Shown here: positions 26,531-35,230 of the stretch, in pieces | Position numbering within the stretch: position 1 is the first letter of the stretch | Layout: each line of letters begins with the position of its first letter | Assembly (NCBI GenBank): GCA_030605835.1 | Contig: JAUWHO010000048.1 | Coordinates: forward strand, 43,984-107,983 | Length of the DNA: 64,000 bases | Origin: Candidatus Zixiibacteriota bacterium | GTDB taxonomy: Bacteria > Zixibacteria > MSB-5A5 > DG-27 | Direction of reading: 5' to 3' | The notes under the pieces: model-generated | Told to the model about the DNA's origin: nothing | What the model saw: the letters and a program-made list of their open reading frames with translations, nothing else | Databases searched by the model: none | Made by a program: the position numbers and the translations under genes

Positions 26531-27775
26531 CTACGAGCTCCTCGCCTTCTTTAACTTCATCCTCCTGGGCCGATACCTCTTCTGCCACAAATGCGAATGT
26601 TCTTTTACTCTTTTCAGGGCTTCGGTCAGCTTCTCTTCGGGAGGGGTAATGGATATGCGGACAAAGCCCTCGCCGTTCTCTCCGAAGACAATCCCCGGCA
26701 GAACCTTCACTCCACTGCGGCGCAAGAGCATCCGGGAAAACCTCAGAGAGCTTTTGCCTGCGGGGTCTTTCTTCACCACGAACGGTGGCTTCACCCACAG
26801 GAAAGGGACTTCGTGAGACCTCCAGACCTCCCAGCCCATCTCCGTCAAGCCCTCCGTCATCAGATTACGATTAGGGTCCAAGTGAGAGGTCAAACGGGAC
26901 TGGAGCTCCTCATACTCGCTCACTGCCGAAAGGGCAAGGTGGTAAAAGAGTGCAGGTAGTCTCGGTGCAGACCACAGAAGGGTCTCTTTCAATCCAGCAA
27001 TGACCTCCCGGTTCCCAACGACAAAACCCGCTTCCCAACCGCTCAATCCGAAAAGATATTCGAAGGAGTAAAGCTCCACCGCCACTCCTTTTGCTCTTCT
27101 ACATTGTAAGAGGGTGAGAACCCTTCTTCCCTCCGGAGGGCACAAGAAGGAGCTGTCGTTAATCAGGATGATGTTCTGCAGGAGTGCATAATCGACCGCC
27201 TCCTGGTAAAAGGCCAAATCCGCGATCGCGCCGGTGGGATTGTGGGGATAACACAAGACCATCTTTTTGGCCCTCTTGGACGAGCGGGAGTTGACGGACT
27301 CGAAGTTCAGGAGATAATCATTGCGCTCGAAGACCGGCAAGACCTCCGGTTTTCCCTGCGATAACATCACCGCCGACCGATGATAGGGTGGAGAAGGATC
27401 GAGGATGAGACAGAGGTCACCAAGGTTCAGGAATGAGGTCATCAAATTCACCAGCGCAGTCCGCACCCCCGGCACAATGAGAATCTCCTTTGAAGGATTC
27501 AAACGTACCCGGAACAGCTTCAAAAAAATCTCCGAGATCCTCTGACAGAGCTCGGCTTCCAGTTCCTTCGGGCTCTTTGCAGGCAGAGAAGATACCGTCT
27601 GTAAGTAGCTCTCCAGGGTGATACTTACCTCCGGAGGCAGAGAGATGTCCGTGAGGTCAATTATCTCCACTTCCCGTCTTTTCGAAAAGCGATAACGCTT
27701 CTCGAATTCGGTGAATTCAAAGGGCGGTATCTGGTGCAAACGATCGGCTCTCTCTATGATTATCTTTCTGCGCAT
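26531..27775 (-). CDS. Aminotransferase-fold protein lacking the PLP lysine
   Basis: 414 aa, fold type I aminotransferase (class I/II) by overall pattern: PGVRTALVNLMTSFL, LDPSPPYH, MVLCYPHNPTGAIAD (PLP-binding Asn present), ILINDSSF (Asp present, usual Tyr is Phe) and C-terminal GFVRISITPP with the substrate-carboxylate Arg. The segment that should read S-K-x-(F/Y)-x-x-x-G-W-R instead reads E-Y-L-F-G-L-S-G-W-E: the Schiff-base lysine is Tyr240 and the phosphate-binding Arg is Glu248. The bases (27042-27064) are unambiguous. So it is probably not a transaminase; perhaps a regulatory or repurposed PLP-fold protein. Sits between class II aldolase and the restriction genes. Confidence 0.75.
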   Translation of the reverse strand: MRRKIIIERADRLHQIPPFEFTEFEKRYRFSKRREVEIIDLTDISLPPEVSITLESYLQTVSSLPAKSPKELEAELCQRISEIFLKLFRVRLNPSKEILIVPGVRTALVNLMTSFLNLGDLCLILDPSPPYHRSAVMLSQGKPEVLPVFERNDYLLNFESVNSRSSKRAKKMVLCYPHNPTGAIADLAFYQEAVDYALLQNIILINDSSFLCPPEGRRVLTLLQCRRAKGVAVELYSFEYLFGLSGWEAGFVVGNREVIAGLKETLLWSAPRLPALFYHLALSAVSEYEELQSRLTSHLDPNRNLMTEGLTEMGWEVWRSHEVPFLWVKPPFVVKKDPAGKSSLRFSRMLLRRSGVKVLPGIVFGENGEGFVRISITPPEEKLTEALKRVKEHSHLWQKRYRPRRMKLKKARSS

Positions 27776-27784
27776 ACCTTTGTT

Positions 27785-28402
27785 CTAATCCGGGGGATGA
27801 ATGCTCCTATCTGAAGAGCACGTTTTAGAATACAGATTAGACAGAAATGCTACCTGCGCACATCTCTCCAGAGTCTCCATCCTGTAAAAAGCCTCCTCCA
27901 GACTCGCTCCAATAGTCAAAGCGCCGTGTCTCTTTAGAATAAAGACATCAGAGGTCTTAAGCAACTCCCTCAACTCTTTCGGCACCTCTTTCGTCTCCGG
28001 TGGAGTATAGTCGAGATAGGCTATCGAACCCAAAACGATGTCCGTCTCCGGCAAAACCGTGATCGCCTCTTTCACCCCCAATACCGAGAAGGTAGTGGCA
28101 TACACCGGATGGGCATGCAGACAGGCGGATATATCCGGCCGAGAGTTGTAGATGAAAAGGTGCAACCTCACATCCGAGCTGGGAGGCAGTTCCCCTGTTA
28201 TCTTTTGTCCGTTGAGGTCGACCTCCACCAGATGCTCAGCACTGAGCTCCCCCTTGCAGACGGAGGTAGGACTTATAAGCACATTTCCGCTCTCCAAACG
28301 GCAGGAGAGGTTTCCCTCTTTTCCCCGGAGGTAACCTGCCTTATACAGCCTGTCAGCGATCTCTAAAAAGCGCTTTATCTCTCTGTTGTCTTTGGGAGAC
28401 AA
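27785..28402 (-). CDS. Class II aldolase/adducin family protein
   Basis: 205 aa, L-fuculose-phosphate aldolase-like. Family features: GYLRGKEGNLSCRLESGNVLISPTS, the zinc motif CLHAHPVYATTF (HxH), LPETDIVLGSIAYLDYTPPETKEV and LKRHGALTIGASLEEAFYRMETLE with the third His ligand. Could be a fuculose/ribulose phosphate aldolase, or methylthioribulose-phosphate dehydratase-like; the specific substrate is open. 19 bases after acpS. Confidence 0.8.
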   Translation of the reverse strand: MSPKDNREIKRFLEIADRLYKAGYLRGKEGNLSCRLESGNVLISPTSVCKGELSAEHLVEVDLNGQKITGELPPSSDVRLHLFIYNSRPDISACLHAHPVYATTFSVLGVKEAITVLPETDIVLGSIAYLDYTPPETKEVPKELRELLKTSDVFILKRHGALTIGASLEEAFYRMETLERCAQVAFLSNLYSKTCSSDRSIHPPD

Positions 28403-28421
28403 TCAGGCACCACATACGGAT

Positions 28422-28814
28422 TTAAAGATTTCTTGTGTAGGATTCCCTGTCAACCAAAAGGGCGACGGCGATGGCATACTCCTTGGTGTGGGACATGCTG
28501 ATCTTTATCTCTTTTTCGCCGATCAATCTCTGAATCTTCTGTCCCAGCCGGATGGAGGGAGAGCCGGTGCGGTCTGCCACCACCTCGATGGAGGTCCAGC
28601 GTACACCTCCCGATAGCCCCCTGCCGATGGCCTTCAAGGTGGCCTCCTTGGCGGCAAAGCGAGCCGCAAACGAGAATTGGGGAAGCTTTTTCTCCTGGCA
28701 GTATGCTATCTCCCAGGGGGTGAAGACTCGCCTCAGAAACCGTTCCCCCCAGCGGTCGATGACCTGCTTGACTCTGCCCACCTCGATGATGTCAACTCCG
28801 GCGGCGTGTACCAA
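28422..28814 (-). CDS. acpS: Holo-[acyl-carrier-protein] synthase AcpS
   Basis: Transfers 4'-phosphopantetheine from CoA to ACP. 130 aa with AAGVDIIEVGRVKQVIDRWGERFLRRVFTPWE, the second motif FAARFAAKEATLKAIGRGLSGGVRW and the C-terminal KISMSHTKEYAIAVALL. All magnesium/CoA-binding positions (D8-like GVDII, E of AAKEA) are present. Confidence 0.95.
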   Translation of the reverse strand: MVHAAGVDIIEVGRVKQVIDRWGERFLRRVFTPWEIAYCQEKKLPQFSFAARFAAKEATLKAIGRGLSGGVRWTSIEVVADRTGSPSIRLGQKIQRLIGEKEIKISMSHTKEYAIAVALLVDRESYTRNL

Positions 28815-29184
28815 TCTGGGCTCCTCCTACACCTTGCTCGGATCAACTACAAGAACCGTCGAGCAAGGTCTGACAGTCCGTCAATATAAAACCCTTCCCC
28901 TAAAAGTCAAAATCTTTGTCCCGGGAGAGCGGTGGCAGACTCGCCATCTCTGTCTTCTGGGCGAATCCCAGCGAAACTGAAGATAGAATCGGCCTGAAAC
29001 CGTCCATCCATAGTTTTCCTTGACAACTCAGGGAACGGTGTTATAATAATTCTGGTAGGAGACCAGCTTTGCTTGCGATTCTCGAAGAGGCCTCTTCGCA
29101 CCAGGCTCACCTAATGTGTCTATAGTTGCACTTCGGGATCGGTCTTTCTTGAAATCCATGTTCTCTGACCTAAAGGAGAAACAA
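28815..29184. other. Divergent intergenic region between acpS and the first CARDB gene
   Basis: Apart from the plus-strand promoter at 29020-29047 and an AAGGAG ribosome site at 29172, I see no gene, hairpin or repeat here. A minus-strand promoter for the acpS operon must lie in it but is not obvious. Confidence 0.5.
29020..29047 (+). promoter_or_regulatory. Promoter for the secreted CARDB/sorting-domain protein
   Basis: TTGACA, 16-base spacer, TATAAT, leaving an approximately 130-base leader before the ATG at 29185. Confidence 0.7.
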
Positions 29185-30828
29185 ATGAGAACGATTAGCC
29201 TCCTTGGCGGTCTGACATTCACTCTCTCTTTCGTTATGAGCGTCCTGGCAGCGGATGTCACTGACTATACTCTGACTCCGCAATCTCCCAATCAGACATC
29301 ACCCAGGTTTGCAGAAACTGATCTCAGCCCAACTGTGACCGAGTTCGACTACGATTGTGCCCTCACCAACATCGGGATTCGTGCCCCCCGCGATGACTGC
29401 ATCTGGACCGACGACAGTCTGGATTTCTGGGTGAGGGTTTACAACGTCGGTAGCGAGGTGGTCGATTCTGCCCAACTGCTATTCACTTTGGATAGTGTCG
29501 CCTTTGACTCCCTTGTGATCCGCGGTCTTTATCCCGGTGGGTCTGTGAAGGTCACTGCCACCACCATTGCACCTCCGGCGTGCGAAGCATACATCATTGA
29601 TGCTCACCTCCACTGGCCTCTGGATGAGAACCCTGACAATAATGAGATAGAAGATACCTTCTCCACGGCCGAGGAGGCCGACACCTGTCTCTGCCACTGT
29701 GAAGGTCACCATGACGGGTGGAGTTTCTTACAGGGTTGCGAGTATCCGGAGTTCGCCATTGCCGCCAAGTATCAAATACCCTTTGACGGTGTGGTGAAAT
29801 ACTGGACTTGGTGGTATACCCACATCACCGGCTATCCCACCGGTCATGTTGAGCTTTTTGTGTGGGCGGAGGATACGAGCGGCTATCCGCTTGATCATGG
29901 CACCGGTGGAATCTGCGATGTTGAGCTGCAGATCGAAGACGCCATCTTCCCAGACATCGGCTTTGTCTGCTACCCTATCTGCATACCGGTTGAGGCCGAT
30001 GAGTCTTACTTCTTCGGCTACAGCAACCGCCAGAACACCCTCAACTTCTTCCACCACGATCTCAATGAGGACAACCCGGAGTGGAACTGGCACAAAATGT
30101 ACGGCGAGTGGTATCGGGGTAGCGTTTATCCGTATGATCTCTGGGTCGAGCTTTTCGTGGACCGGGCCGGAGTGATGATGACCTGCGAAAACCTCACTCC
30201 CATCTTCTGCCGCGGCAAGAACTTCTATTTCCAGGTTATGACCGTCAATCAGACCGGCAATCCCATCGACGTAACCATGATCTTTACTGGCTGGCCCGGC
30301 TTTGACTGCGACTCCACCTACGTGTTGGCTGTTATTCCCAGAGCCAGGACTATCCCCGTCGGCACTAACATTGCCAATTACTTCCTGAGGGTGCCGAAGG
30401 GAGTTGCTCCTGGAGATTACAGCGCCTCGGTGAACTTCGAGTACAACCACGAGACTCACCTCTGCTGCATGAATGCCACCATCATCCAGTGCGAACCCTG
30501 GAGAATGGGCGACAACACCGAGTGGGATTTGGTAGAGGTCAATTCTCCGGATGTTATCTTACCGAGGGTTACGGAGCTTCATCAGAACTACCCCAATCCC
30601 TTCAATGCAGAGACCAATATCAGCTACACTCTTGCAGAGGCCGGTAATGTCAGCCTGAAGGTTTACGATATCACTGGCCGTCTGGTAGCCACCTTGGTTG
30701 ATGAACGCCAAGAAGCTGGCGAGCATGAGGTCATCTGGGATGGCTCCGATGTCTCCAGCGGCGTCTACTTCTACAAATTGCAGACCTCGGAATTCAATGA
30801 AGTCAAAAAAATGAATCTGCTCAAGTAG
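29185..30828 (+). CDS. Secreted Cys-rich CARDB-like protein with C-terminal sorting domain
   Basis: 547-aa exported protein. Signal peptide LLGGLTFTLSFVMSVLA; a CARDB-like Ig domain (ALTNIGIRAPRDDC ... GLYPGG ... HWPLDENPDNNEIED, about 50-165); a middle beta-rich domain with several Cys pairs (CICHCEG, CYPICIPVEADESYFFGY); a second adhesion-like domain (ENLTPIFCRGKNFYFQVMTVNQTGNP); and the final 85-residue module LHQNYPNPFNAETNISYTL ... SGVYFYKLQT ... KKMNLLK. That last module suggests type IX secretion or a FlgD-like fold. ATG chosen for AAGGAG 7 bases upstream. Clear paralogue of the protein at 32586-34247. Function unknown; cell-surface or extracellular. Confidence 0.75.
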   Translation: MRTISLLGGLTFTLSFVMSVLAADVTDYTLTPQSPNQTSPRFAETDLSPTVTEFDYDCALTNIGIRAPRDDCIWTDDSLDFWVRVYNVGSEVVDSAQLLFTLDSVAFDSLVIRGLYPGGSVKVTATTIAPPACEAYIIDAHLHWPLDENPDNNEIEDTFSTAEEADTCLCHCEGHHDGWSFLQGCEYPEFAIAAKYQIPFDGVVKYWTWWYTHITGYPTGHVELFVWAEDTSGYPLDHGTGGICDVELQIEDAIFPDIGFVCYPICIPVEADESYFFGYSNRQNTLNFFHHDLNEDNPEWNWHKMYGEWYRGSVYPYDLWVELFVDRAGVMMTCENLTPIFCRGKNFYFQVMTVNQTGNPIDVTMIFTGWPGFDCDSTYVLAVIPRARTIPVGTNIANYFLRVPKGVAPGDYSASVNFEYNHETHLCCMNATIIQCEPWRMGDNTEWDLVEVNSPDVILPRVTELHQNYPNPFNAETNISYTLAEAGNVSLKVYDITGRLVATLVDERQEAGEHEVIWDGSDVSSGVYFYKLQTSEFNEVKKMNLLK

Positions 30829-30836
30829 GACCGATT

Positions 30837-31036
30837 CCGGGGCAAGAATGCCCCGGTTCTTCCAAGAAAATTGTTTTTATTGAATAGGCTGGGCTTTCGA
30901 GCCCAGCTTTCCATCTGCCTCCTCGACTGTTGTTTTCGGCCACACGGCTCGTACGAGACGCTCCGCCCGATACCCAAAAGGTCACGGATGAGGGCATCCG
31001 TGACCAACGGGTGGGTTCCGGGGCAAGAATGCCCCG
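30837..31036. repeat. Composite palindromic repeat, copy 1
   Basis: Contains palindrome B (CCGGGGCA / TGCCCCGG, loop AGAA, 30837-30856), palindrome C (GCTGGGCT / AGCCCAGC, loop TTCG, 30888-30907), a conserved spacer ACGGCTCGTACGAGACGCTC (about 30950-30969), palindrome A (GGTCACGGATG / CATCCGTGACC, loop AGGG, 30980-31005) and a second B copy (31018-31036). The rest of 30829-31218 has no gene. Confidence 0.85.
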
Positions 31037-31122
31037 CCTATTCGTGCGTGATACGCTGTCCATCTTGCCTGTCTGGTGTACTGCCCACCGTCCTCGTTCT
31101 GGGGCAGATGTCGACAAATCTC

Positions 31123-31151
31123 TTGCCCTCTGCCGATATTTTAGATAGAAT
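31123..31151 (+). promoter_or_regulatory. Promoter for the secreted TPR protein
   Basis: TTGCCC, 17-base spacer, TAGAAT, about 70 bases before the ATG at 31219. Confidence 0.4.
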
Positions 31152-31218
31152 ACCCCGACTGAAAAGAAACTTTTGCTGAGAGTCAAGGTATCAAGGATCG
31201 AAGCATCCTCTGAAACCG

Positions 31219-32271
31219 ATGTCCACCAGGAAGAACTCCCTCGTAAAAATATCTCTCCTCCTCCATTTCATTCTATACGGGAGCGCATTCGCTGACAGCT
31301 CCCCGGAGCTGATCGACAGCCTCATCTATGCCGGGATCGAGCAGGTCCACCGGGAGAAGCTACCTGAGGCAATCGAAACCTTCAAGCAGATTGCGCGACT
31401 GAAGCCGCACAACCCGGTCGGCTATTTTTACATTGGAGCTGCTTATCGCACCATAATGTATGACTACCGCTCCTTAGCCTACCAGAGAGAGTTCGAGGAG
31501 TACGTCCAGAAAGCTATCGACATCGGGAAGAATCTCACCGAGTCCGGAAAGGCCACCTCCGAGGATTACTTCTATTACGCCGGGGCTGTAGGCTATTTGG
31601 GCGTTTTCAAGTCCGACATCGGCAGCTGGTGGTCGGCTTTCAGATTGGGCCTCCGAGCGAAGGGGATTATGGAGGAAGCCCTGGAGATGGATTCCACCAA
31701 CTACGATGCTTACCTGGGGCTGGGTACTTATCATTACTGGAGGTCGGTCAAGACCAAGATCTTCTGGTGGCTCCCCTTCATCCGCGATGACAGAGCTAAA
31801 GGAATCGCGGAGATAAAGCTTGCCATCGAAAAGGGGAAATACTCCGGACGAGAAGGCAAATACTCTCTCCTCCGAGTCTACAACGAAGAGCAAGCTTACG
31901 ACACCTTGCTCCATTACTTCCAATCCTCCGGCCTGAAGGATTACAACCCCGACGATCCTTATTCCCTGTGGTGGGTGGGGCTGGCTTATATCGGCAAGGG
32001 AGAGTGGTCGAAGGCGACTGACAATTACAGGCGCTTACTCAGAGTCCTGCGCAACTCCTCATACAGCGACGGCGCTGGCGAGGTGGAATGCCGCTACTAT
32101 CTGGCCCAATGTTATTTTGAGGCCAACGATTACGACTCCTGTCTGGCAGAGGTTGCCAGGGTGCTTTCTCTCAAGGAAAGACTGAAAGACCGCAAGCTCA
32201 CCAAGGAATTTGTCAACCAAGCTGAGAAACTTAAAAAGGCAATACGTGAGAAGCTCAAGCGCCAGCGGTAG
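31219..32271 (+). CDS. Secreted/periplasmic TPR protein
   Basis: 350 aa with an N-terminal signal peptide (VKISLLLHFILYGSAFA). TPR units follow: LIYAGIEQVHREKLPEAIETFKQIARLKPHNPVGYFYIGAAY; GLRAKGIMEEALEMDSTNYDAYLGLGTYHYW; WVGLAYIGKGEWSKATDNYRRLLRV; YYLAQCYFEANDYDSCLAEVARVL. It probably acts as a periplasmic protein-interaction scaffold. It lies between the two paralogous secreted proteins, so a role with them is possible but unproved. Confidence 0.65.
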   Translation: MSTRKNSLVKISLLLHFILYGSAFADSSPELIDSLIYAGIEQVHREKLPEAIETFKQIARLKPHNPVGYFYIGAAYRTIMYDYRSLAYQREFEEYVQKAIDIGKNLTESGKATSEDYFYYAGAVGYLGVFKSDIGSWWSAFRLGLRAKGIMEEALEMDSTNYDAYLGLGTYHYWRSVKTKIFWWLPFIRDDRAKGIAEIKLAIEKGKYSGREGKYSLLRVYNEEQAYDTLLHYFQSSGLKDYNPDDPYSLWWVGLAYIGKGEWSKATDNYRRLLRVLRNSSYSDGAGEVECRYYLAQCYFEANDYDSCLAEVARVLSLKERLKDRKLTKEFVNQAEKLKKAIREKLKRQR

Positions 32272-32480
32272 CTTTTGGGTTCACGGAACCCCTTCCGGTT
32301 CCTCCTCCATAAATCGGGCCTCTCTTCAGAAACAGCATACAATCGAGAGAGTTTTGGGGGGAATCATTCACAGCCACGGCTGTCGTCACAGGCCTGCCTG
32401 AAGCAGACAGGGCGACCCACCTTTGGTGGGAGGCAGGTAAGCAGATTACCTCCTTTTGCCAGTGTCTTGTTTTCTCCGAT

Positions 32481-32553
32481 ACCTAAAAGGTCACGGATGA
32501 GGGCATCCGTGACCAAGACGTGGGTTAAGGGGCAGGGGTACAACCCCTGCCCC
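32481..32553. repeat. Composite palindromic repeat, copy 2
   Basis: CGATACCTAAAA spacer, palindrome A (32489-32514) and a B-type palindrome with arms GGGGCAGGGG / CCCCTGCCCC (32529-32553), whose stem differs from copy 1 yet is still perfect. The remaining intergenic 32272-32585 has no gene. Confidence 0.8.
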
Positions 32554-32585
32554 ACCTGGGATGTCTCCCACTAGCGAGAAAGCTA

Positions 32586-34247
32586 TTACCTCAGCAGGTT
32601 CATCTTTTTGGTGGCGGTGTAATCTCCACAGGTAAGCTTGTAGAAGTAAACACCGCTGGAGACGTCGGAAGCATCCCAACTGACAACATGCTCGCCAGCA
32701 TCCATCTGCCCGTCAACCAGGGTAACCACCAGACGACCAGTGATGTCGTAAACCTTCAGGCTGACATTGGCAGGCTCCGCCAGAGTGTAGTGGATATCAG
32801 TGTTGGCGTTGAACGGGTTAGGATAGTTCTGGTGAAGTTCCGTGAACGTCGGTAACGCAACTTCGGGGCGGTCAGTCTGAACTAACTCCCACTCGGTGTT
32901 GTCGCCATCCCGCCACGGACCACACTGGACGATATCGGTGTTCATGCAGCAGTAAACGTAATAGGAGTAAGTGGAGTAGAGGGTGCCATCAACCGAAGCA
33001 CTGTATGCGCCCGGTCCGGCAGCGTTGGGAACGTGGAAGAAGTAGTACTCCTCGGTCATACCGGGAGGATAGCTCCTCTGCCTCGGAACGGCGACACGAA
33101 TATTCGCCGGGTCGCAGTCATAGCCGGAATAGCCGCTGAAAGTCAGAGTTCCGCTGGCGGGACTGCCGGTGTCGTTGATAATGGTTATCTGGAAGTAGAA
33201 GTTCTTGCCCCGACAAAAGACGGGCGTAAGATTCTCACAGATCATCTCCAAATGCGGATGCGATAGCAAGCCTATATGGCAGAACCAGTCACCGTCATAG
33301 GGGCTGCCCGATGACCAGACGCCAGCCTCCTTCTGCCAGTTCCAATCCGGGTTGCCCTCACCGTCGTCAATGCACCAGTAGTTCAGCAAGCTCTGACGGT
33401 TACACCAGACAAAGTAGTAAGTGTCACCGGGCTGAATCGGCAGACAGATTGGATAGCAGATGTAAGCATATTCCGGCCAGTAGATCTCCGGGAACTGGAA
33501 CTCCATGTTCATGATCCCGCCGGTGCTGTCATCAATGATGTCCCCATTGGCATCGGCTTCAAACACGAACAGCTCAGCGTGTCCTCCTGGCGTACCGGCT
33601 ACGTTGGTGTACGCCATTTCCCAATACTGAATGAAGCCACCGAGCTCAAAGTGCCACTTGGAACCATGGGCATAGTGAGGATACTCGTAACCCGGTAGCC
33701 AGGTCCAGGCGTTGCCGAGAGTACCGCTGTCCCGGATGAGCAGTTCAACAGCCTCGCCAGCGACTGTAAATTCGTCCTCGATGTCGTCGTTGGCGGGGTT
33801 CTCATCCATAGGCCAATCGACGTGGGCATCGATGATGAAGGGCTCGCACTGGTACCAATCGACATGGAAGCTCACCAGATACTTCCTGGTTTCGCCGGGA
33901 TAGAGCCCGGTGACGTGCACCCGACCGATCTCCACACCATTGATGGTGAAGATTATCTCGGCGCACTCAACGACCTCATAGCCGTTGTTGTAAGCCTTGA
34001 CCCAGAACTGCCAGGTCTCGCAGTACTCGATGCACTCATCCGGTATACCCTCTATCCCGATGTTGGTGAGGGCCAGATCGAAGTCGAACTGAGCAATCAC
34101 CGGGCTGGGATTGGTGCTCTGGACCTTCGAGAATGGAGGAGTGGAAGACTTCACGCTTAAGGTGTTCAGAGTAACATCAAGGGCAGAAATATTGCTGACC
34201 AGGAACAGAACAAATACCAGACTGGTAAGAAGTGCTGTTTTTCTCAT
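32586..34247 (-). CDS. Secreted Cys-rich CARDB-like protein with C-terminal sorting domain (paralogue)
   Basis: 553-aa paralogue of the protein at 29185. Signal peptide TALLTSLVFVLFLVSNISA; CARDB-like domain (ALTNIGIEGIPDEC ... GLYPGETRKYLV ... DWPMDENPANDDIED); middle domain with CYPICLPIQPGDTYYFVWCNRQS; ICENLTPVFCRGKNFYFQITIINDTG; and LHQNYPNPFNANTDIHYTL ... SGVYFYKLT ... KKMNLLR. ATG at 34247 follows GGAGGAAAAG. The two copies face each other around the TPR gene. The conserved Cys pattern across both copies suggests disulfides in the mature protein. Function unknown. Confidence 0.75.
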   Translation of the reverse strand: MRKTALLTSLVFVLFLVSNISALDVTLNTLSVKSSTPPFSKVQSTNPSPVIAQFDFDLALTNIGIEGIPDECIEYCETWQFWVKAYNNGYEVVECAEIIFTINGVEIGRVHVTGLYPGETRKYLVSFHVDWYQCEPFIIDAHVDWPMDENPANDDIEDEFTVAGEAVELLIRDSGTLGNAWTWLPGYEYPHYAHGSKWHFELGGFIQYWEMAYTNVAGTPGGHAELFVFEADANGDIIDDSTGGIMNMEFQFPEIYWPEYAYICYPICLPIQPGDTYYFVWCNRQSLLNYWCIDDGEGNPDWNWQKEAGVWSSGSPYDGDWFCHIGLLSHPHLEMICENLTPVFCRGKNFYFQITIINDTGSPASGTLTFSGYSGYDCDPANIRVAVPRQRSYPPGMTEEYYFFHVPNAAGPGAYSASVDGTLYSTYSYYVYCCMNTDIVQCGPWRDGDNTEWELVQTDRPEVALPTFTELHQNYPNPFNANTDIHYTLAEPANVSLKVYDITGRLVVTLVDGQMDAGEHVVSWDASDVSSGVYFYKLTCGDYTATKKMNLLR

Positions 34248-35034
34248 CTTTTCCTCCTCAAGAACTTGACTCACAAGGTCTTAGCTAACATCTTGACCTT
34301 ACCTGAGAAAAAGTGGAAGCGTGGTTTGTCGTTATCTTTCTTCCGCTATTACCTCCTTTCAGTTCAGAGGTTTGAACGAGAGAAATGGCAAAATCGAAAA
34401 ACGACTCTCAGGCAACCTCACCTCCTAACGTTAGGGGGAAATCCAAGAATGATTGCAGTTTCAAAAGAGCGGTCTTAGACCCAGTTGTCAGATCGTGCCA
34501 AGCTTGCACATTACAAGAGGTCTAGCCCGAACCACACACGGCAAGCTTGTCTGGATGCTTGAGAAATATGCACAACAATTTTGGGGTTGTCAAGAGAAAA
34601 AGCAGAGACTCTGTGCATCCGTATCGGCTCGCAAGGGTTCCCGCCGCGGTCCAATAGGCTGGCTTTCCAGCCCAGCAAGAGGGTCAAGACTTCGCCTGTT
34701 GGTATCGAAGTCCCAGTCTGATGCCCAAAAGGTCACGGATGAGGGCATCCGTGACCAACAGGTTAGCTCCGGGGCAGGAATGCCCCGGCCATTCTATAGA
34801 AAGGGGCGGGAGTGCAACTCCCCAACTGGGACGTATTCCTGTTTCCTCCAAAAAAGGAGGCCCCGGATTTGCTCCGGGGCCCAGGGGAGAGAACATCACG
34901 GGCACTTTATTTCACACTGCAGTGTTAGAGTTAAACCAACTATTTACTATTCACTATTCACCAATACGATTGGTCGATCGGGGGGGTGCTCCGTGGGGGA
35001 GAGACAAGGAACAGCCCTCCCCTCTCGACCAGCG
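34248..35034. repeat. Intergenic region with composite palindromic repeat, copy 3
   Basis: Palindrome C (GGCTGG / CCAGCC, 34657-34672), palindrome A (34731-34756), palindrome B (CCGGGGCA / TGCCCCGG, loop GGAA, 34769-34788) and a GC hairpin GCCCCGGA / TCCGGGGC (about 34861-34881). An open frame crosses the region but is made of repeat sequence. The 34248-34640 part has nothing I can name; a minus-strand promoter for the paralogue should lie there. Confidence 0.75.
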
Positions 35035-35220
35035 TTACATCATCAAACACCTCTCCTTAGAGCCGCTCGCTCTGGTAAACGAACAGTGAAAAGTCCTTCG
35101 TAACCTCTCAACTCTCCTCTCAAGTGAGGAGGTATCCGCCTTCAGGACCTCCTGCGACAACTCTGAACAGCTCCTCTCCCGCAGATTCTTCCTTCCAACT
35201 CTTTTGCCTTCAGTCTTCAT
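35035..35220 (-). CDS. Possible small basic protein downstream of the lipoprotein
   Basis: 61 codons, Arg/Lys/Ser-rich, starting at an ATG with AGGAGGT 5 bases upstream, 10 bases after the lipoprotein stop. No recognisable domain. The good ribosome site is the only support; it could be a decayed 3' fragment of a longer neighbour. Confidence 0.25.
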   Translation of the reverse strand: MKTEGKRVGRKNLRERSCSELSQEVLKADTSSLERRVERLRRTFHCSFTRASGSKERCLMM

Positions 35221-35230
35221 ACGCTACCTC

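Noticed and set aside
34453..35103. 216-codon open frame in the repeat region
   Set aside because: Made of palindromic repeat sequence, no ribosome site, no protein-like composition.
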